Assembly: GCF_009729055.1 (NCBI RefSeq)
Contig: NZ_CP045484.1
Coordinates: 2,085,834-2,149,833 of the forward strand
DNA: 64,000 bases
Direction of reading: 5' to 3'
Source of the DNA: Sulfurisphaera ohwakuensis
GTDB lineage: Archaea > Thermoproteota > Thermoprotei_A > Sulfolobales > Sulfolobaceae
A program made the position numbers and the translations under genes. The notes below the pieces were generated by a model, which saw only the letters and a program-made list of their open reading frames with translations, did not search any database and was not told the origin of the DNA. Every line of letters begins with the position of its first letter. The first letter of the stretch is position 1. Shown piece by piece: positions 50,625 through 60,149 of the stretch.

Positions 50625-51194
50625 TTGATGACTAAAGAGTTAGCCTTAATTTTAATCCTTCTATTAGCTTCAGAATTTCCAATTACATCAAACGAGGTTT
50701 TAATATATCAGGTTGAAATAATTCATGAAAATCAAATCAGTTTGTATAACTACACGTTTATCATAAATTCCTTAAACAATAATTTTGTCAATTTTACTTT
50801 AATTATAACTAATTTAAATAATGGTAGTGTTATCTTAAATAATACTTACGTTTATCCTATCTTGAATTTGAAAGTTCTACCGATAAATGGTGTTGTTTTT
50901 AACGGTGAAAATTTCACCTTTAGTGGGTATACCGAATATCATAATCAAAATGCCACGGTATACAAAGGTTATTTTATAATCAATACTACCAAAATACCTT
51001 CGACAGCGTATTTCGTAAATAACATACTATACTTTTTAAATGGCAGCGGAGACGGGTATTCGGTCAGTATTTCGTTAAGTTCAGAATACACTTTGTCTCA
51101 GTCAGTTAATTATGGTGGTTATATTATACTGGGCATAATAGTAGCATTTATTGTGATTGGTGTAGTAATTCTTATAAAAATAGGAAAAATATAA
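50625..51194 (+). CDS. secreted, C-terminally anchored hypothetical protein
   Basis: 189 aa. N-terminal signal sequence (LALILILLLASEFPITS), a beta-rich ectodomain with about ten N-x-S/T sequons, and a C-terminal span (YIILGIIVAFIVIGVVILIKI) with a short basic tail. This plan is that of a small surface glycoprotein. No family recognised. Confidence 0.65.
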   Translation: MMTKELALILILLLASEFPITSNEVLIYQVEIIHENQISLYNYTFIINSLNNNFVNFTLIITNLNNGSVILNNTYVYPILNLKVLPINGVVFNGENFTFSGYTEYHNQNATVYKGYFIINTTKIPSTAYFVNNILYFLNGSGDGYSVSISLSSEYTLSQSVNYGGYIILGIIVAFIVIGVVILIKIGKI

Positions 51195-51210
51195 AAACAA
51201 AGAAGAGTAG

Positions 51211-51951
51211 TTATTCCATTAAATCTAATCCAACTCTATCTAAATTTCTTAACCATTGAATGAACTTCTTAGCGTTTTCTCCTTCAAATATAGCACCATG
51301 TTGTGGGGCTATAACATTTATCTCAAGTCCTTCAATTTTCTTTAACCAGATATCTATAGCCTTTTTTGATGCTATATATCTTCTATGAAATGATTCCATT
51401 AATTTAACGTGAGACTCAAAATCTTCTACGAATAAATACCACTTGTCTTTAAATATTGCAGCACCTAAATCTCCCGAGAAATATATTTTTGCATAAGTAT
51501 CGTAGTAATGGAAGTTACCTGGTGAATGCATAAAGTGAGCTGGTATAGCTCTTATAAAATCTATAGTCATGCCCTCATCCGGTATATCAACTATTCTTCC
51601 TTTTAATTCAGCACCTAAATGTGGCAAGAATCTTTCCCATAATGCAGATGCATAGAAAGTAGCATTTGGTGCTAAGTCAACCCAAAGGTTTAAACTTCCA
51701 ATTACATCAGGATCTTGATGACTATAAAGTATTGCTACTATATTTTCTGGCTTCACAAATCTTGTGACATTTTGGTATACTCTTTCGAAGACAAAATATC
51801 CACCAGGATCAAGAAGATATCCCTTACCTTCATGAACAATTAAATATTGATTAGTTAGTATACCTTTTTCATTTTCGCTTTCATCTAAACCTAACCAAAT
51901 AAATTTGTGTTTATCATCTTCAAATATTATATTTGGTTCATGAACTTTCAT
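51211..51951 (-). CDS. metallo-beta-lactamase-fold protein, flavodiiron (ODP)-like
   Basis: 246 aa. Metal-ligand motifs in order: SHQDPDVIGS, MHSPGNFHYYD, FSGDLGAA and APQHG. This is the pattern of the oxygen-binding diiron domain of flavodiiron proteins, without a flavodoxin domain. It may reduce O2/NO or act as a sensor. In place of the standard HxExDH it has HQDPD, so the site is altered. It overlaps the 51938 gene by 14 bp. Confidence 0.75.
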   Translation of the reverse strand: MKVHEPNIIFEDDKHKFIWLGLDESENEKGILTNQYLIVHEGKGYLLDPGGYFVFERVYQNVTRFVKPENIVAILYSHQDPDVIGSLNLWVDLAPNATFYASALWERFLPHLGAELKGRIVDIPDEGMTIDFIRAIPAHFMHSPGNFHYYDTYAKIYFSGDLGAAIFKDKWYLFVEDFESHVKLMESFHRRYIASKKAIDIWLKKIEGLEINVIAPQHGAIFEGENAKKFIQWLRNLDRVGLDLME

Positions 51952-52717
51952 TTTCTGTTCCCTCTAGAATTGCTTTTGGTTCTAGTGCAACATATATGTT
52001 TATCTTAAAATGACCAGAAATTTTATTTAAATCTTCTTCTTTAAATCCCTCTTGTCCTTCAATGTTTACATAAGTACCTTTTAACTCACCGTTAACGAAT
52101 AATAATCTAAAGCTTTCATAAGTTGATACTCCAGAAATATATATTAGTTGATACCTCAGGTATTGTTGAATTAAATCTGTGATAATAGGTACTATTTGTC
52201 CTTTAGCTATATCTAGCTCGTCAGCTTTAATTAACCTTGATTTCATTAAAAGTTTTGTAATAAAACTTAATTTTGATAAATTTTGAGAAAAATTTGCTGT
52301 TGTTGTGATTTCATAAGCTTTCTCACTCTCTTTTTTTATTCCGTCAATTAAACTTTCTGCTATTTCATGTAAATATTTTGAGACTATCCACTCTTTCTCC
52401 CCCTCATATTTAATTGCTACATTAACACTTATTTTCCCTTCTTTATCTTCTTTTTCTGAGATAAAAATTTCGAATTTATTGCCTTTTTCAGATTTTAAAA
52501 TAATAGTACTCATTCCTTTAAGGTTTACAATTCCTTCCATTCTAAACTTATCTTTAAATGAGAATAGAAGATATCTAGTGAATCGCAATGTTACCTCATT
52601 TTTTCCTCTTTCAACTTGGTAAGGGATATAGGAAAGTATAAATTCTGAATTTTTAGTTAGTGACTCGATAAAATTAAGATGACTATTTATCCTCTCTTCT
52701 ACTATATAAGTTTTCAT
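51938..52717 (-). CDS. hypothetical protein, SRPBCC-like, 259 aa
   Basis: Alpha/beta with alternating strands in the first half (EVTLRFTRYLLFSFKDKFRM, KFEIFISEKEDKEGKISVN), consistent with a SRPBCC-type cavity fold, then helices. It overlaps the diiron-like MBL gene by 14 bp, so the two form an operon; a partner role in redox or lipid binding is only a guess. Family not recognised. Confidence 0.45.
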   Translation of the reverse strand: MKTYIVEERINSHLNFIESLTKNSEFILSYIPYQVERGKNEVTLRFTRYLLFSFKDKFRMEGIVNLKGMSTIILKSEKGNKFEIFISEKEDKEGKISVNVAIKYEGEKEWIVSKYLHEIAESLIDGIKKESEKAYEITTTANFSQNLSKLSFITKLLMKSRLIKADELDIAKGQIVPIITDLIQQYLRYQLIYISGVSTYESFRLLFVNGELKGTYVNIEGQEGFKEEDLNKISGHFKINIYVALEPKAILEGTENESS

Positions 52718-52807
52718 GCATTATTGTTCTTTCAACTCCTATATTATTTTATTTTACAAAAAAGTAATGGCAAAATCTTTAACAGAGTTAATTCATATTT
52801 TAATACA

Positions 52808-53725
52808 ATGATTATTTTAACAGGGAAGGATCTAGAAGAGGTATTAAAGCCAGAGATAGCTGTAAATGCTGTAAGAGAAGCTTTTTCCCTTTTCTCCTCT
52901 GGAAAAGTTATTCAGCCTCAAAGACAAGTGATAACAATAAAAGGTAATTGGTGGGGAATAATGCCTTCTTTTACAGATTTTTCATTCTCTACAAAGATCG
53001 TGAATGTTATACCTAAAAACAAGGAAAAGGGTTTACCCTCAGTACAAGGAGTTGTTATACTAATGTCTCCAGATACTGGAGAAACATTGGCTATTTTAGA
53101 AGGATCAATTTTAACAGCAATAAGAACTGCTTCTGCAAGTGTTTTATCAACAGAATTAGCGTTAAGGTCAAGACATATAGATACTCTTGGAATTATTGGA
53201 GCTGGAATGGAAGCTAAATATCATTTAAAAATTGCTCTCAAATTCTTTTCAGTTTCTAGGGTTTTAGTCTCTGCAAGAAAAAGCCATTATGAGTTAGCAA
53301 AAGAATACGGTGGAGAAGCTGTAGAGTTAGAGAGGCTTTTAAAGGAATCACAAGTAATTTATGCCACAACTTCTTCAGACAAGCCGGTAGTTTTAGGTAA
53401 ACTCTTGTCTAACGATTTTCATGTTTCTAGTATAGGTGCTCATACTCCAACTGCTAGAGAAATTGATGATGATACCATAATGAAATCAAAAACGTATTTT
53501 GTAGATTCGTTAGAAGCTGTATCCAATGAAACTGGAGATTTCATTGAGCCTAAAAGAAAAGGAATAATGCCTCAAGTTTATGAAATAGGAGAAATTATAA
53601 ACAAAAATATAAAAATTCAAAGGCCCTCAATCTTTAAGACCGTAGGTATTGCAGCTCAAGATAATATAACTGCATATATAGCATATGAGGAAGCATTAAA
53701 GAGAGGTATAGGAATAAAAATCTAA
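52808..53725 (+). CDS. ornithine cyclodeaminase / mu-crystallin family dehydrogenase
   Basis: 305 aa from ATG 52808. A longer frame begins at 52679, but that adds an AT-rich leader overlapping the divergent gene. Signature features: [48 protein letters not shown] (NAD fold) and [13 protein letters not shown]. In archaea this family includes alanine dehydrogenases as well as ornithine cyclodeaminases; the substrate is not decided. The 3' end converges with the cobalamin adenosyltransferase. Confidence 0.85.
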   Translation: MIILTGKDLEEVLKPEIAVNAVREAFSLFSSGKVIQPQRQVITIKGNWWGIMPSFTDFSFSTKIVNVIPKNKEKGLPSVQGVVILMSPDTGETLAILEGSILTAIRTASASVLSTELALRSRHIDTLGIIGAGMEAKYHLKIALKFFSVSRVLVSARKSHYELAKEYGGEAVELERLLKESQVIYATTSSDKPVVLGKLLSNDFHVSSIGAHTPTAREIDDDTIMKSKTYFVDSLEAVSNETGDFIEPKRKGIMPQVYEIGEIINKNIKIQRPSIFKTVGIAAQDNITAYIAYEEALKRGIGIKI

Positions 53726-54240
53726 TCCTTTCCCCTCCAGATAACGTTAGGATTATTCGTTCTTTTATTTACAACTAAAGCTAAGACAAAAAGTAAAGAC
53801 GATAACCTATTTAAGTATTTTGCATGAACTTCTTTTGCCTTACTTTCCTTTAGTAAAGTCACAACACTTCTTTCAGCTCTTCTGCACACTGCTCTAGCTA
53901 AATGAAGAAAGGATGAGGCAATATGCCCACCTGGTAGAACAAAGTTTCTTAGTGGTTCCAATTCTTTACTATAATTTGTAATGAATTCTTCGATTCCCTT
54001 AACTTTTTCATCAGAAAAATTCATTTCAAATCCAGCAATTTCTGATGAGATAGAAAAAATATCATTCTGAAGTTTTTGAATAACTTCTGAAAGTTCTGGA
54101 TAAAGAGACGATACGACTCCCAAAACTGAATTCAACTCATCTAAATCTCCTAAAGCTTTAACAATTTCACTATCCTTCCAAACCTCACCAACTGAAGGTA
54201 CCTTAGTCTTTCCCTTATCTCCAGTTCCAGTATACCACAT
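53722..54240 (-). CDS. cob(I)alamin adenosyltransferase, PduO type
   Basis: 172 aa. N-terminal [11 protein letters not shown] binds [37 protein letters not shown] and the C-terminal [12 protein letters not shown] match the family. It makes adenosylcobalamin, needed by methylmalonyl-CoA mutase in the 4-hydroxybutyrate cycle. Works with the cobT product (17.7 kb) in cobamide use. Confidence 0.92.
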   Translation of the reverse strand: MWYTGTGDKGKTKVPSVGEVWKDSEIVKALGDLDELNSVLGVVSSLYPELSEVIQKLQNDIFSISSEIAGFEMNFSDEKVKGIEEFITNYSKELEPLRNFVLPGGHIASSFLHLARAVCRRAERSVVTLLKESKAKEVHAKYLNRLSSLLFVLALVVNKRTNNPNVIWRGKD

Positions 54241-54281
54241 TAGTAGTTTTTAAATAATATGCAAGTAATATAGGTTTCGCA

Positions 54282-55115
54282 ATGAGACAATATTTACCAA
54301 TACTTGGTGTAGTGCTAGTCTGGAGTTCAGCTTATCCTCTAATTAAAATTGCTCTTCAATATATGTCGCCAATAATTTTAGCAATAATTAGGCTTTTAGT
54401 TGGAGGGCTCATTCTGTTAATTTATGGGAAAGGTATAATATATGGTTTAAAGGAATTTATTGGTAGCCTATTAAACGTTGCAATATTTATGATATTGCTT
54501 AATTTAGGTGTTCTTCTCTCGCCTAATCCAGCATTATCTGCAACATTAATTTATACTCAACCAGTTTTCGTTGCGATATTTAGTTATTTTATTTTCAAAG
54601 AAAAAATAGGGATTTTGAAGATATTTGGTATTATTATAGCAATTTCTGGGGCGATTATAGCTTCCGGTAATTTAGAAGTAAATATTGGTGCTTTAATTTC
54701 CTTATTAGGAGGTATAACATGGGCAGTAGGAACTATTTATTACAGAAAATATCTAATTAACGAAGATGTAATAAGACTTAACTCATTTTTTGCTCTCTCA
54801 TCAGTTCCCGTACTAGTACCACTCATTCCATTTCAGTTCTATTTTAAAGTATCTTTAGAAGGAATAGTAGTAGCTATAATTATAGGTATAACAGCACAAG
54901 CCTTAGGTTTCATATTCTGGTTTTCGTCAGTGAAAAGTCTTGGTGCTTTTAAAGCAAGTAGCATATCGTTATTGGTCCCAGCACTTTCTTACTTTTTCTC
55001 TTATATAATCTTAGGTGATATGCCTACATTAATAGAAATGATAGGATCATTTCTAGTACTTTTCGGTGTTTTGCTTACCAATCTAAAGATATCAAATTTT
55101 AGTTCCAGGTTTTAA
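54282..55115 (+). CDS. EamA/DMT family transporter
   Basis: 277 aa with ten hydrophobic segments arranged as two EamA repeats: VWSSAYPLIKIAL...PALSATLIYTQPVF and the later GITWAVGTIYYRKYL...FWFSSVKSLGAFKASSI. A drug/metabolite exporter; substrate unknown. TATA tttttaaata lies ~30 bp upstream. Overlaps the convergent sugar nucleotidyltransferase by 24 bp. Confidence 0.88.
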   Translation: MRQYLPILGVVLVWSSAYPLIKIALQYMSPIILAIIRLLVGGLILLIYGKGIIYGLKEFIGSLLNVAIFMILLNLGVLLSPNPALSATLIYTQPVFVAIFSYFIFKEKIGILKIFGIIIAISGAIIASGNLEVNIGALISLLGGITWAVGTIYYRKYLINEDVIRLNSFFALSSVPVLVPLIPFQFYFKVSLEGIVVAIIIGITAQALGFIFWFSSVKSLGAFKASSISLLVPALSYFFSYIILGDMPTLIEMIGSFLVLFGVLLTNLKISNFSSRF

Positions 55116-56162
55116 AATTTCTCCGTGCCTTATCTCAGCTTCTGGAGAAATAAGTGCTCCTAACTTATTTACCTTGCCCCTAACTACTCTTGCTGGGAAA
55201 CTCGAGGAAATAACGCTTGCCCCTATTTTTGCTTTTTCTCCTACAACAGTATAACTTAAGTATGACTTTGAACCTATTTCAGCTTCTGGTTCAACTAATG
55301 TGTGCGTTAATTCACAATAAGCGCCTATTTTAGCACCTCTTTCTATAGAAGTAGCATCTCTTATCAAGGAAAAATTCCCCACAAATACTTCTTTCCCTAT
55401 ATAAGCTGGACCTTTAATTACAGCGTAATCATCGATTACAGCGTAATCATCAATTATAACTCCTTTACCAATTATGGCTGTTTTAGAGATTTCAGCCTTC
55501 TCAGAGATTATGCTCTTCTTTTCATCTAGTAACATTTCAATAGCATTTATTAAATCCTCAGGATAACCAATATCAATCCACTTTTCACTCCAAACGAAGT
55601 ATTTCAGCATTTCCTTTCTAGTATTTAAGTATTCAAGAAAATCATCAAACATTTCATTTCTGATAATATAAGCTCCAGCTAAGGCTAAAGTAGAGCCAGT
55701 TTTTACAATCTCTATCTTATCTTTCTCAATTTTTGCTAATCCGTAAGTGTTTACCCCTTCACTTACTGGAACTAAAGGAATTACATAATCAGCTCCAGTA
55801 GTTAAATGAGTATTTACCAGACTAACGTAAAAATCTTCTGGGGCTATTATATCGCCAAAAGCTAAAACTACGTTATTTCCTGAAGCCTTTTCAAGACCAT
55901 CTTTAATAGCACCATTAATCCCCTCTCTTTTCTGTATTATAATTTCAAAAGATACGTTCAACTTCTCTATTTCTTCCTCTATTTTACTTTTCCCTTTCTC
56001 AGATGTAACAATAATAAAATCATTAATTCCGGCCCTCTTTAAGCCCTTAATACTGTAAGAAATTATTAAATTACCCAGAATACTTATCGTCTCCTTTTGA
56101 TACTTTTCAGTGTAAGGAAGTAAACCTTCTCCTTTTCCTCCCGCTAAAATGATAGCTTGCAC
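55092..56162 (-). CDS. sugar-1-phosphate nucleotidyltransferase with left-handed beta-helix
   Basis: 356 aa. The N-terminal pyrophosphorylase domain starts AIILAGGKGEGLLPYTEKYQKE; the C-terminal ~130 residues are hexapeptide repeats (AVIKGPAYIGKEVFVGNFSL). This matches archaeal GlmU/UTP-sugar transferases, which make UDP-GlcNAc or dTDP-sugars. The usual GxGTRL reads GKGEGLL, so the loop is altered. A duplicated hexapeptide (DDYAVIDDYAVI) corresponds to an 18-bp tandem DNA repeat. GlmS nearby supplies glucosamine-6-phosphate. Confidence 0.85.
   Translation of the reverse strand: MQAIILAGGKGEGLLPYTEKYQKETISILGNLIISYSIKGLKRAGINDFIIVTSEKGKSKIEEEIEKLNVSFEIIIQKREGINGAIKDGLEKASGNNVVLAFGDIIAPEDFYVSLVNTHLTTGADYVIPLVPVSEGVNTYGLAKIEKDKIEIVKTGSTLALAGAYIIRNEMFDDFLEYLNTRKEMLKYFVWSEKWIDIGYPEDLINAIEMLLDEKKSIISEKAEISKTAIIGKGVIIDDYAVIDDYAVIKGPAYIGKEVFVGNFSLIRDATSIERGAKIGAYCELTHTLVEPEAEIGSKSYLSYTVVGEKAKIGASVISSSFPARVVRGKVNKLGALISPEAEIRHGEILKPGTKI
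55417..55452. repeat. 18-bp tandem duplication inside the nucleotidyltransferase gene
   Basis: Copies at 55417-55434 and 55435-55452 match at 17 of 18 positions (ATTACAGCGTAATCATCG form). On the coding strand each encodes the same six residues (DDYAVI), exactly one hexapeptide rung. Confidence 0.85.
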
Positions 56163-56191
56163 ATATAATTTGCAACTTTACTCCTATTAAT

Positions 56192-57130
56192 GTGATAGAG
56201 GTAAAAGTTCCGTTAAAGCTAACTCTTTTTGGAGAACATGCAGTAGTTTATGAAAGACCAGCTATAGCATACACAATTTCAGAATTTCTTATGTTACGTT
56301 TTAAAGAAAGTGATAAATTTTATATTAAATCCGATAATTTGCAGATAAAGGGAGTAAGAGTTAATATAGATGAATTTAAAATTGAAAACGAGAATATAAA
56401 AAGAGTATTATCGTACATAATAGAGGGAATAAACTATTTCGAAGCAAAAAAACCAGTGGAAATTGAAATTGAATCACCAGTAGAACCATCAGTAGGCTTA
56501 GGTACAAGTGCAGGTGTAGTAGTAGGAACAGTTGCCGGTTATTCATCATATCTAGGAATAGAACTTAGCAAAGAAGAAATTGCCAAAATCTCTCACTCGA
56601 TTGAGTTAAAAGTCCAAGGATTAGGTAGTAGAATGGATACATACACAGAAACTTTTGGTGGATTTGTATATATAGAGAAAGACAAGTTTGAAAAACTCTC
56701 AAGTAACTTAACATTTTCTGCGGGTTACTTTAGGAGAGTGACGACAACAGCTGAGATGCTTAAGAGAGTAAAGCAGATAAAAGAAAAGAAAAGAGAACTA
56801 TTTGATTCAATTCTAGATACAATAGCCAAGATTACCATAGAAGCTAAAAAAGCATTACAAGATAACGATGAAGACAGTATAGGAGAATTAATGTATATTA
56901 ATCATGGCTTACTCTTTTCCCTTGGGATAACAGTACCGCAAATAGATGAGTTTATATCTACATCAAGAATGGCTAATGTAAAAGGCTGTAAAATCAGTGG
57001 TGGAGGAGCTGGTGGTGCTGTAGTATGTACGAAAGATGAAAGAGCTGAGCTATTATTAACTGCTATGGGAGGAAAAGTAATTAATGCCACACCATCTTTT
57101 TTAGGTGTTCAGGTAATAAGGAGGACGTGA
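56192..57130 (+). CDS. mvk: mevalonate kinase
   Basis: 312 aa from GTG. GHMP-kinase motifs: LFGEHAVVYERPAIAY, PVEPSVGLGTSAGVVVG (phosphate loop), KVQGLGSRMDTYTETFGG and KISGGGAGGAVVC. First committed phosphorylation in the mevalonate route to archaeal isoprenoid lipids. Divergent from the sugar nucleotidyltransferase with ~30 bp between the starts. Confidence 0.93.
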   Translation: MIEVKVPLKLTLFGEHAVVYERPAIAYTISEFLMLRFKESDKFYIKSDNLQIKGVRVNIDEFKIENENIKRVLSYIIEGINYFEAKKPVEIEIESPVEPSVGLGTSAGVVVGTVAGYSSYLGIELSKEEIAKISHSIELKVQGLGSRMDTYTETFGGFVYIEKDKFEKLSSNLTFSAGYFRRVTTTAEMLKRVKQIKEKKRELFDSILDTIAKITIEAKKALQDNDEDSIGELMYINHGLLFSLGITVPQIDEFISTSRMANVKGCKISGGGAGGAVVCTKDERAELLLTAMGGKVINATPSFLGVQVIRRT

Positions 57131-57206
57131 TAAGCTTCTAAGGAGTTTATGGTCAAAGAAATACTTAGGAAAAAATTAATTTTTATGCAAATATAATATG
57201 TCTTTT

Positions 57207-58976
57207 GTGTGCGGAATAATTGGTATAGTATCATTAAGGGAAAGTAAAAAACTTGCTGAAATGACAGTTTCAGCTTTGAAAAGACTTGAATATAGAGGTT
57301 ATGATAGTGTTGGTGTTGCCTCAATAAGCTCTAATGGTTTAGAAATTAGAAAGGCAAAAGGAAAAGTAGAAGAGGTTGTTCTTCAGAAGAAGATTGAGGA
57401 GATGGAAGGATATGTTTTCTTAGGCCATACTAGATGGGCTACTCATGGTCCTCCTACTGATTATAACGCTCATCCTCACACTGACTGTAATGGTAATATA
57501 GCTATAGTACATAATGGGACTATAAAGAATTATAAAGAATTAAGAGAGGAACTTGAGAGTTTAGGTCATAAATTCAAGAGTGAAACTGATACTGAAGTCA
57601 TCCCCCATTTAATTGAGGAATTTATGAAACGAGGAATGGATCCTTTTCAAGCTTTTAAGTCAGCGATAAAAAGCCTTGAAGGTAGCTATGCCGTCTTGGC
57701 TGTTATAAACGGTGAAAGAAGAATATTCTTTGCTAAAAAAGATAATCCCTTAATAATAGGATTAGGTGAAGGGCAAAACTTTATTGCAAGCGATATTCCA
57801 GCTTTCTTACCTTATACTAAAAGAATACTAGTTATCAGAGATGACGAGTTAGGTTTTGTAACACCAGAAACTGTTTATTTAGAAGATAAAGACGGTAATG
57901 TCGTCAATATAAAAGAAAGGATAAGAATTGTAGATTGGGATATAGAAACTGCTAGTAAAGAAGGATACCCTCATTTTATGATTAAGGAAATTCATGAATC
58001 ACCAAGGGCAGTAAAAGATACAATAGACAGCCTAATGAGTGACATAGACTTAGTAGAGAAAGTCATAGAAGAAATAAAAAATGCTGAGAGAGTTATAGTT
58101 ATAGGGGCTGGAACAAGTTATCATGCGGGTCTATATTTTTCAATAGAACTTAATAGGCTTGGTATAAACTCTCTACCCATAATAGCTTCTGAGTACTATA
58201 ATGTGAGAAGTAAAAAAGGGGACTTAGTTTTTGCAATAAGTCAAAGCGGTGAAACAATAGATGTACTTCAAGGGATAAGAATGATGCGAAATAGTGGTGC
58301 GAAAATTATCTCTTTAACTAACGTTATAGAAAGTGCTATAGCTAGAGAAAGTGATTATAAAATTTACATGAGGGCTGGACCAGAAATTGGTGTAGCCGCA
58401 ACAAAAACTTTTACAACACAATTAGCTTCAATTCTCTTTATCCTATCCGTTTTAAAGAAGGAGAATCTAAAGAAAATGGAAAAAGCTCCAGATATAGTGA
58501 GAGATACAATATCACAAGTAGAGGGATTAACAAAGAAAATTGGAGAAGAATTAGCTAAAAAAAGTAATATATACTACCTGGGTAGGGGACTATCATTACC
58601 ATTAGCAATGGAAGGTGCATTAAAAATAAAAGAAATAGCTTATGTGCATGCCGAAGCATATCCTGCTGGTGAAAGTAAGCATGGGCCAATATCTCTAGTA
58701 GAAAAAGGATTCCCAGTAGTTATAATAAATGATGGTGAATTAACAGAACTCTTACAAAATAATTTAATGGAAATGAAGGCTAGAGGAGCAAAGATTTACG
58801 CTATAAGCGTGAATAAAAAGATGAAGGACGCAGATGTCGAAATAGAACTTCAATCCGAGATACCGGCATTATCCATAGCTCCAGTAATTCAACTAATAGC
58901 CTATTATGCTGCAGTAACCAAAGGATATGACCCAGATAAACCAAGAAACTTAGCTAAAACAGTTACCGTAGAATGA
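57207..58976 (+). CDS. glmS: glutamine:fructose-6-phosphate aminotransferase (GlmS)
   Basis: 589 aa from GTG 57207, which gives M-C-G-I-I-G with the catalytic Cys at position 2; the ATG at 57198 would bury it at position 5, so the GTG is chosen. Glutaminase GHTRWATHGPPTDYNAHPH, two SIS domains (VIGAGTSYHAGLYF, ISQSGETIDVL, EIGVAATKTFTTQ) and the C-terminal AKTVTVE are complete. Makes glucosamine-6-phosphate for the N-glycan/UDP-GlcNAc pathway. Confidence 0.95.
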   Translation: MCGIIGIVSLRESKKLAEMTVSALKRLEYRGYDSVGVASISSNGLEIRKAKGKVEEVVLQKKIEEMEGYVFLGHTRWATHGPPTDYNAHPHTDCNGNIAIVHNGTIKNYKELREELESLGHKFKSETDTEVIPHLIEEFMKRGMDPFQAFKSAIKSLEGSYAVLAVINGERRIFFAKKDNPLIIGLGEGQNFIASDIPAFLPYTKRILVIRDDELGFVTPETVYLEDKDGNVVNIKERIRIVDWDIETASKEGYPHFMIKEIHESPRAVKDTIDSLMSDIDLVEKVIEEIKNAERVIVIGAGTSYHAGLYFSIELNRLGINSLPIIASEYYNVRSKKGDLVFAISQSGETIDVLQGIRMMRNSGAKIISLTNVIESAIARESDYKIYMRAGPEIGVAATKTFTTQLASILFILSVLKKENLKKMEKAPDIVRDTISQVEGLTKKIGEELAKKSNIYYLGRGLSLPLAMEGALKIKEIAYVHAEAYPAGESKHGPISLVEKGFPVVIINDGELTELLQNNLMEMKARGAKIYAISVNKKMKDADVEIELQSEIPALSIAPVIQLIAYYAAVTKGYDPDKPRNLAKTVTVE

Positions 58977-58991
58977 CTAACTTAAATCTCG

Positions 58992-60149
58992 CTATTTGCT
59001 CACAATATACTTTTTACTTCTTTGAGATAAGAGTAAAGGAAAATTACTCTTCATTTTTAAAGGGTCTTCTCTATTAAGTTCCTCATTAAGTTCCTCAATA
59101 GTATAACTTCTTTGCTCATTCCTTTTCCTAATTTTTACTGTCAAAGAAAGAGTCTTAATCTCTCTCTCACCCAGAATTATCACATAGGGTATCCAATCTT
59201 TACCAGCTCTGGCAATTTTAGCACCTAACCCATCTGGCAAATCGTCTACATCAACTCTTCCATTAATTTTACTTGCAATCTCAATTGCGTTTTTTATAAA
59301 ATCTTGCTTAACTGGTAAAATTCTAACTTGTATTGGAGATAACCAAATAGGAAGTGTAGGAGGAGATTCCTTCTGTGCGGAAAGTAAGTAATAATAAGTT
59401 AATAAATTGACATCTACCTCACTATATTCTTCTTTCTCTTCAACTATCTTATAACTGTTTTTTGAATCCGAAAATTGTGAAACTATGTCAATCTTACCTT
59501 TTACCTTAACTTTTATGTGAGGAGACTCATTAATACATGGCAATCTTCTGCCATGCGGTTCCAAATATTTTATAGTAATTTCTCCTTCTTCCACATCTTC
59601 GTCTTCAGTTATAGAAGTAGCCTTACTTAACCACTTTACATACTCAACTACAGCATTACGCAAAAAGTATGCATAAGGTGAATTTGGAAAGCCAAATTTT
59701 TCGCAAATAGAGAGTTCATCACTTTTTTCGTACTCAATCTCATGTCTTATCCTTTTACTTAACTCACTTAATGGATGACCATAACAGTTTATCATAAACT
59801 GCTTATACCATCCGAAAGGAGTTCTATATACTTCTATGTCTCTCTCTTTTACACCTTCTTCAAGCTTTTGTAAAATAGGAATAGCTATTGACGGTGATTC
59901 AAGATTATCAGAAAGATGGGCATAAGGATATATAACTACTGAAGAAGCTTTAACTTTACTATATACCTCTAAAATCTCGTCAACAGCTTTTTTTACAATC
60001 TCTTCATCATCCCCCTTTTCTACAGTTGTGAATACTACTAGCACGTTTTCCTTTTTTAAGCTCTGTAATTTAGGTTCTTCAGGATTTTTGATTGCTTTCT
60101 CTTTAATAGAGAAAGAAAAGTCAGATGCATGGATAAAAAGCAAAATCAA
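58992..60149 (-). CDS. thrS-ed: stand-alone threonyl-tRNA editing protein (ThrRS-ed)
   Basis: 385 aa. The N-terminal ~140 residues match the archaeal ThrRS editing domain (LFIHASDFSFSI...SSVVIYPYAHLSD, then YRTPFGWYKQF). The catalytic class II core is missing. The last ~120 residues are an anticodon-binding domain (PIWLSPIQVRILPVKQDF, GRVDVDDLPDGLGAKIARAG). Known in Sulfolobales: ThrRS is split into a catalytic and an editing protein that removes serine from tRNA-Thr. It sits 0 bp after the RNase J-like gene. Confidence 0.85.
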   Translation of the reverse strand: MILLFIHASDFSFSIKEKAIKNPEEPKLQSLKKENVLVVFTTVEKGDDEEIVKKAVDEILEVYSKVKASSVVIYPYAHLSDNLESPSIAIPILQKLEEGVKERDIEVYRTPFGWYKQFMINCYGHPLSELSKRIRHEIEYEKSDELSICEKFGFPNSPYAYFLRNAVVEYVKWLSKATSITEDEDVEEGEITIKYLEPHGRRLPCINESPHIKVKVKGKIDIVSQFSDSKNSYKIVEEKEEYSEVDVNLLTYYYLLSAQKESPPTLPIWLSPIQVRILPVKQDFIKNAIEIASKINGRVDVDDLPDGLGAKIARAGKDWIPYVIILGEREIKTLSLTVKIRKRNEQRSYTIEELNEELNREDPLKMKSNFPLLLSQRSKKYIVSK

